Source: Parcubacteria group bacterium Greene0416_79
GTDB lineage: Bacteria; Patescibacteriota; Minisyncoccia; Phycocordibacterales; UBA10002
Direction of reading: 5' to 3'
Length of the DNA stretch: 5,063 nucleotides
NCBI GenBank assembly: GCA_007375655.1
Contig: VMES01000069.1
Span: 1-5,063 of the forward strand
The translations under genes were made by a program, and so were the position numbers. The notes below the pieces were generated by a model. That model saw only the letters and a list, made by a program, of their open reading frames with translations. It searched no databases and was not told the origin of the DNA. Below, one piece after another: positions 2,535 to 5,063 of this stretch. The first letter of the stretch is position 1. Each line of letters starts with the position of its first letter.

Positions 2535-4409
2535 CTACCCTTGAACCATATTCACAAACACCTCGTGAGGAATCCGGACGCGCCCTTTCCCCTCGGCTTT
2601 GAGCCGTTTCTTTCCCTCTTTCTGCTGCTGCCACAGTTTCATCTTTCTCGTGCGATCGCCTCCATACAGATACCCAGTAACATCCTTCGCCATCGGCCTC
2701 ACGGTGCGCGAAGAAATAATTCGTCCTAACGCGAACCCCTGTATCTTTGTCGCGAACAGTTGCCGTGGAAGAATGCCATGCAGTTTCTCAACCGCGGATT
2801 CCGCGTCCTGCGCTACTCGCTTGCGCGAAACAATGCGCGAGAACGCCGGCACCGCCTCCTCGGCGACCAAGAGTTCCAGCTTTACCACATCGGCCTTGCG
2901 AAGTTCCAGTATGTTGTAGGAGAGCGACGCAAACCCTGACGAGAGCCCTTTCACATCATCAAAAAACCCGCGCATCAGCTCGCGAAGAGGCATCTCAACC
3001 ACCAAGAGATTCCGCTCTCCGAAGTTCTCCGTAACTTTGACAAAGGCCTCATGGTCAAAGAGCATGGGTATGAGCTTCGGGAGGTACTCTGAAGGAGTAA
3101 TGATCCGCGCCTCCACCCAGGGCTCATATACTTCGGCAATCTCGCCGTAATCGGGAAACCTAGCGGCTGAATAGACAACCTCTCTCTTGCCTCGCCTCGT
3201 TACCACCTCATAGGTGATGGAGGGTGTCGTTACGACAAGCGATAGATTGAACTCGCGCCGAAGCCGCTCCGTAATGATTTCAAGATGAAGCATCCCGAGG
3301 AATCCGCACCGGAACCCTCGCCCCAAAAGCCCGCCCGACTCCTCTTCGTAAGTAAAGGAGGAATCGGAGAGCCGAAGCCGGTCTATCGCCCGGCGAAGCT
3401 CAATGAAATCATCTTGACTCTCGGGATAAATTGACGCCCAGACTACCGGCTTTGGGCGGTCATATCCGGGAAGCGGTCTTTCTCTGCCTTTGGCGGAAAG
3501 AATCGTGTCGCCCACCGAAGCAATACCCGGCTCTTTGATGCCGGTGGTGATGTATCCAATCTCACCCGCGGACAGCGAAGCAACGGGCGTCTCTTCCGGC
3601 GAAAAGATACCGACCTCAAGCGCCATAAAGGCCTGCTCGGAAGCGGCAAAACGCAGCTTGTCTCCCCCCTTTGTCGTACCGTCAAAAGACCGGAGAAAAA
3701 CGATAACCCCCGCGTGATTGGAGTATTTGAAATCAAAGACAAGCCCGCGAAACTCTCCGGCGGCTTCGCCGTCAGAAACTCCGTGCGGCGCAGGGACGCG
3801 GTCAATAACCGCCTGCAGAAGTTCCGGAACGCCTTCCCCTGTCTTTCCCGAAACCAAAAGCACCGCGCTCTCCGGAAGACCGCACAACTCGGCAATTTGC
3901 TTTTTTGTCTCGGGAATCCGCGCGAGCGGCGCGTCTATCTTATTCACCGCAGGAATGATGGTAAGTCCCGCCTCCCGCGCCATGCCAAGCACCGAGATGG
4001 TCTGCGCCTGCACGCCCTGGGTCGCGTCCACGAGGAGAATCGCTCCTTCAACCGCCTTCATCGCCCGCGAGACCTCGTAGGAGAAGTCAATGTGCCCTGG
4101 AGTGTCAATCAAATTCAGAATGAAGCATTCTGAATTTGATAATCCTTTATCTTTAATCTTTAATCCTTGACTCTCCCCGTTAAGGATTAAGGATTTCGGA
4201 TTAAGGATTTCGCGCGGATGGTACACCATCCGCACGGGAGTCATCTTGATGGTAATTCCTCTCTCCCGCTCCAGTTCCATTGAATCAAGAACTTGGTCCT
4301 GCATCTTGCGCTTCGGAATGGTGCCGGTTATTTCAAGCAGCCGGTCAGCCAAGGTACTTTTACCATGGTCTATATGCGCGATGATGCAAAAATTACGGAT
4401 ATTTTTCAT
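2535..4409 (-). CDS. lepA: Elongation factor 4 (LepA), translational GTPase
   Basis: Ribosome-bound GTPase of the EF-G family, implicated in back-translocation and in translation initiation or ribosome assembly. The 624 residues include G1 AHIDHGKST (11-19), G2 RGITI (50-54), G3 DTPGH (102-106), G4 NKID (156-159) and G5 SGKTG (187-191; SAKTG is more usual). The EF-G-like domains follow, with ESGGLLGRGFRCGFLGMLHLE near 357-377. The LepA-specific C-terminal domain follows with GYLYGGDRTRKMKLWQQQKEGKKR (about 579-602) and ends in IPHEVFVNMV. E. coli LepA has 599 residues; the extra 25 fall almost entirely between G2 and G3 (about residues 66-94), where repeat-like DNA encodes a lysine- and leucine-rich loop. 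All catalytic motifs are intact, so it should be functional. The ATG at 4409 gives the standard N-terminus (MKNIRNFCIIAHIDHGKST) and lacks a Shine-Dalgarno sequence. The 3' end faces the microprotein gene with no terminator in between. Confidence 0.97.
   Translation of the reverse strand: MKNIRNFCIIAHIDHGKSTLADRLLEITGTIPKRKMQDQVLDSMELERERGITIKMTPVRMVYHPREILNPKSLILNGESQGLKIKDKGLSNSECFILNLIDTPGHIDFSYEVSRAMKAVEGAILLVDATQGVQAQTISVLGMAREAGLTIIPAVNKIDAPLARIPETKKQIAELCGLPESAVLLVSGKTGEGVPELLQAVIDRVPAPHGVSDGEAAGEFRGLVFDFKYSNHAGVIVFLRSFDGTTKGGDKLRFAASEQAFMALEVGIFSPEETPVASLSAGEIGYITTGIKEPGIASVGDTILSAKGRERPLPGYDRPKPVVWASIYPESQDDFIELRRAIDRLRLSDSSFTYEEESGGLLGRGFRCGFLGMLHLEIITERLRREFNLSLVVTTPSITYEVVTRRGKREVVYSAARFPDYGEIAEVYEPWVEARIITPSEYLPKLIPMLFDHEAFVKVTENFGERNLLVVEMPLRELMRGFFDDVKGLSSGFASLSYNILELRKADVVKLELLVAEEAVPAFSRIVSRKRVAQDAESAVEKLHGILPRQLFATKIQGFALGRIISSRTVRPMAKDVTGYLYGGDRTRKMKLWQQQKEGKKRLKAEGKGRVRIPHEVFVNMVQG
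4108..4140. repeat. 15-bp perfect inverted repeat inside lepA
   Basis: ATCAAATTCAGAATG and CATTCTGAATTTGAT are exact inverted arms around AAG. On the coding strand one arm encodes ILNLI just before DTPGH, a conserved strand of the GTPase core. The other arm encodes part of the inserted loop (LSNSE). The loop arm therefore appears to be an inverted copy of the native one. The reading frame is kept. Confidence 0.9.
4141..4212. repeat. AATCCTT/AAGGATT word array within lepA coding sequence
   Basis: The sequence is variants of one word: AATCCTTTATCTTTAATCTT, then TAATCCTT, a short spacer (GACTCTCCCCGT), then TAAGGATTAAGGATTTC. The 14-base unit GGATTAAGGATTTC is repeated in tandem at 4184-4197 and 4198-4211. 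AATCTTTAATCCTT (4155-4168) and AAGGATTAAGGATT (4182-4195) are inverted with one mismatch. Translated on the - strand it gives EILNPKSLILN and QGLKIKDKGL, matching no part of LepA that I know. It has the style of the word tracts in the gaps of this window. Confidence 0.75.
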
Positions 4410-4438
4410 GGAGAGGGGTCAATGCCTGCCTCGTAGGC

Positions 4439-4486
4439 CTACCGCAGCGGATCCTTCGGGGTGCAGAAATTGCGGATGTGCTCCAT
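4439..4486 (-). other. 15-codon frame echoing the LepA N-terminus
   Basis: ATG at 4486 opens MEHIRNFCTPKDPLR and stops at TAG (4439-4441), 29 nt before lepA. Its first eight residues match the LepA start MKNIRNFC at M, I, R, N, F and C. The DNA agrees at about 20 of 27 bases, with CGC/CGT and TTC/TTT synonymous differences. It could be a leader peptide, a fragment of a second lepA copy or chance. The overlapping GTAGGCCTAC palindrome (4433-4442) covers its stop codon. No Shine-Dalgarno sequence is visible. Confidence 0.4.
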
Positions 4487-4495
4487 ATCAAAAGA

Positions 4496-4759
4496 TTACC
4501 GATATATCCGGTGGTCGCCGACATCAAGAAACACTGCCTCGGTCTTCGTTTTGTCCAAAAATTCAAACAGTATTCTATAGCGCCCGTCAACCGAAAAACT
4601 CCAGAAGCGCTTCAACTTGCCGTGCAGACGGTGAGTATCCAGACGAATATGAAAAGGGTCGCGCCGAAACAAAGCGACTTTCTCTTCTACGCGCTCTCGT
4701 ATCTGCCTATCCAACCGCCGCCAGCTTCGCTGAAAATGCGGGTGATAGTAAACGGTCAT
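4496..4759 (-). CDS. RelE/YafQ-like mRNA interferase toxin
   Basis: Probable toxin of a type II toxin-antitoxin pair; this fold usually cleaves mRNA at the ribosome. The 87 residues fit the family. An N-terminal helical part (FQRSWRRLDRQIRERVEEKV, 9-28) precedes the DP turn and the family block HRLHGKLKRFWSFSVDGRYR (43-62). Then come ILFEF and the C-terminal VFLDVGDHRIYR (76-87), where His83 and Tyr86 sit at the positions of active-site residues in YafQ/HigB-type toxins. Arg60 and Arg62 are candidate RNA contacts. Its ATG overlaps the antitoxin stop as ATGA, implying coupled translation. It reads towards lepA, 86 nt away, with no clear terminator between. ParE-like gyrase poisons share the fold, but the GDHRIYR ending favours an RNase. 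Confidence 0.85.
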   Translation of the reverse strand: MTVYYHPHFQRSWRRLDRQIRERVEEKVALFRRDPFHIRLDTHRLHGKLKRFWSFSVDGRYRILFEFLDKTKTEAVFLDVGDHRIYR

Positions 4760-4965
4760 AATCGGCCAAGCGAGCGTAGGACAGGGAGTTTACCGGTGCG
4801 CTTAAGCGCGCGGGCCTCCCCCGACCACCGTAGCACATCCTTTTCGCTCACCTCATCAGATGCCCGCTCAATAAGCGCTTCAAGATCGGCTCGGGGAATA
4901 GCCACCAATTCCAGGTTCCGAGATCGCGCGACCGATCTGGGAATAGTAATAGTAACAGTACTCAT
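4756..4965 (-). CDS. Antitoxin partner of the RelE-like toxin
   Basis: The 69-residue protein begins MSTVTITIPRSVARSRNLEL, the type of short N-terminal strand seen in antitoxins with an AbrB-like or related dimerisation and DNA-binding head. It continues VAIPRADLEALIERASDEVS and ends in a basic tail (ARALKRTGKLPVLRSLGRL) of the kind that wraps toxins. I infer its role mainly from position: directly before the toxin with a 4-nt overlap (ATGA at 4756-4759). The frame is open to 5019 and beyond, but residues encoded upstream of Met at 4965 (MGSGSLLYERVFYDTFAV) would be the translation of a terminator-like hairpin, so I take 4965 as the start. Antitoxins of such modules usually repress their own promoter. 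Exact family is uncertain. Confidence 0.75.
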   Translation of the reverse strand: MSTVTITIPRSVARSRNLELVAIPRADLEALIERASDEVSEKDVLRWSGEARALKRTGKLPVLRSLGRL

Positions 4966-4977
4966 AACTGCAAATGT

Positions 4978-4983
4978 ATCATA
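4978..4983 (-). promoter_or_regulatory. Possible -10 box of the toxin-antitoxin operon
   Basis: On the - strand TATGAT lies 12 nt before the antitoxin ATG (4965), so a transcript would be nearly leaderless. The overlapping TATTCT (4988-4983) is an alternative. No strong -35 is visible. It lies just after the hairpin at 5007-5028, as expected for a separate operon. Confidence 0.3.
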
Positions 4984-5006
4984 GAATACACGCTCGTACA
5001 ATAAAG

Positions 5007-5028
5007 AGCCGCTCCCCATGGAACGGCT
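5007..5028 (-). terminator. Probable terminator of a gene beyond the right edge
   Basis: On the - strand AGCCG-T-TCC and GGA-G-CGGCT pair around a four-base loop with one mismatch, followed by CTCTTTATTGT. A GC-rich hairpin followed by U-rich sequence fits an intrinsic terminator for a gene entering from the right. It also argues against an antitoxin start at 5019. Confidence 0.5.
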
Positions 5029-5063
5029 GGTCGGTGCAAAAACATCAAGCGGAAAAGGACTGC
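5029..5063. other. Right edge, no gene assignable
   Basis: These 35 bases are too few to assign. On the - strand one frame ends at TGA (5045-5047) and could be the last codons of a gene outside the window; another runs into the antitoxin frame. Confidence 0.3.

Noticed and set aside
4393..4590. 65-residue frame on the - strand between the toxin and lepA
   Set aside because: It overlaps the well-supported toxin gene in another frame and runs into lepA; its sequence shows no domain or sensible composition.
4756..5019. Antitoxin starting at Met 5019 (87 residues)
   Set aside because: The extra 18 residues are encoded by a hairpin with a U-rich tail and a probable promoter; MSTVTITIP at 4965 is a typical antitoxin start.
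5029..5063. 3' end of a tRNA or tmRNA on the - strand (GCACCGACCA)
   Set aside because: No T-arm of the TTCRA type precedes the ACCA, and no acceptor stem can be seen within the window.

Overview
The window looks like a stretch of a Candidate Phyla Radiation (Patescibacteria) chromosome, most likely a Parcubacteria-type lineage. This rests on several small proteins whose look is familiar from those genomes (a 95-residue single-pass membrane protein, a 35-residue membrane microprotein, a compact FtsB/DivIC-like protein, an 87-residue RelE-like toxin). It also rests on start codons without clear Shine-Dalgarno sequences and on gaps filled with degenerate short words and near-perfect palindromes. 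UGA acts as a normal stop (Hsp20 and FtsB end on it), so this is not a lineage that recodes UGA as glycine. The taxon is an inference; no rRNA or other marker beyond LepA is present.

Layout, left to right. 1-181 is a gap rich in GCGAATA-like words. 182-655 (+) encodes an Hsp20 small heat-shock protein. A strong palindromic terminator (701-726) separates it from a convergent tRNA-Phe(GAA) at 731-805 (-). A gap with a perfect 40-nt palindrome (885-924) follows. 1002-1289 (-) encodes the 95-residue membrane protein, then comes tRNA-Arg(CCT) at 1354-1425 (-). A glutaredoxin-like gene at 1515-1760 (-) has lost its start and a recognisable CxxC motif. It faces tRNA-Gly(CCC) at 1779-1849 (+), whose probable promoter lies where the start of the glutaredoxin should be. 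1903-2286 (-) encodes an FtsB/DivIC-like division protein. 2422-2529 (+) encodes the 35-residue membrane peptide, ending 5 nt from the end of the convergent lepA. 2535-4409 (-) is lepA (elongation factor 4), a complete GTPase. 4496-4965 (-) is a two-gene toxin-antitoxin module with an ATGA overlap, reading towards lepA. A terminator-like hairpin at 5007-5028 probably closes a gene outside the window.

The genes do not form one pathway: translation (three tRNAs, LepA), protein quality control (Hsp20), thiol redox (broken), cell division (FtsB-like) and a toxin-antitoxin pair are packed together. The most interesting theme is how the DNA is built. Several short, almost perfect palindromes recur in the gaps. 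One of the word arrays with its palindromes sits in frame inside lepA, between the G2 and G3 motifs of the GTPase domain. There it adds about 25 residues, which roughly equals the length excess over E. coli LepA. One arm of its main palindrome encodes the conserved strand just before DTPGH, so the other arm looks like an inverted copy of native lepA sequence. A 15-codon reading frame just upstream of lepA also repeats the beginning of LepA (M-x-x-I-R-N-F-C). I see no clear novel defence or biosynthetic system.
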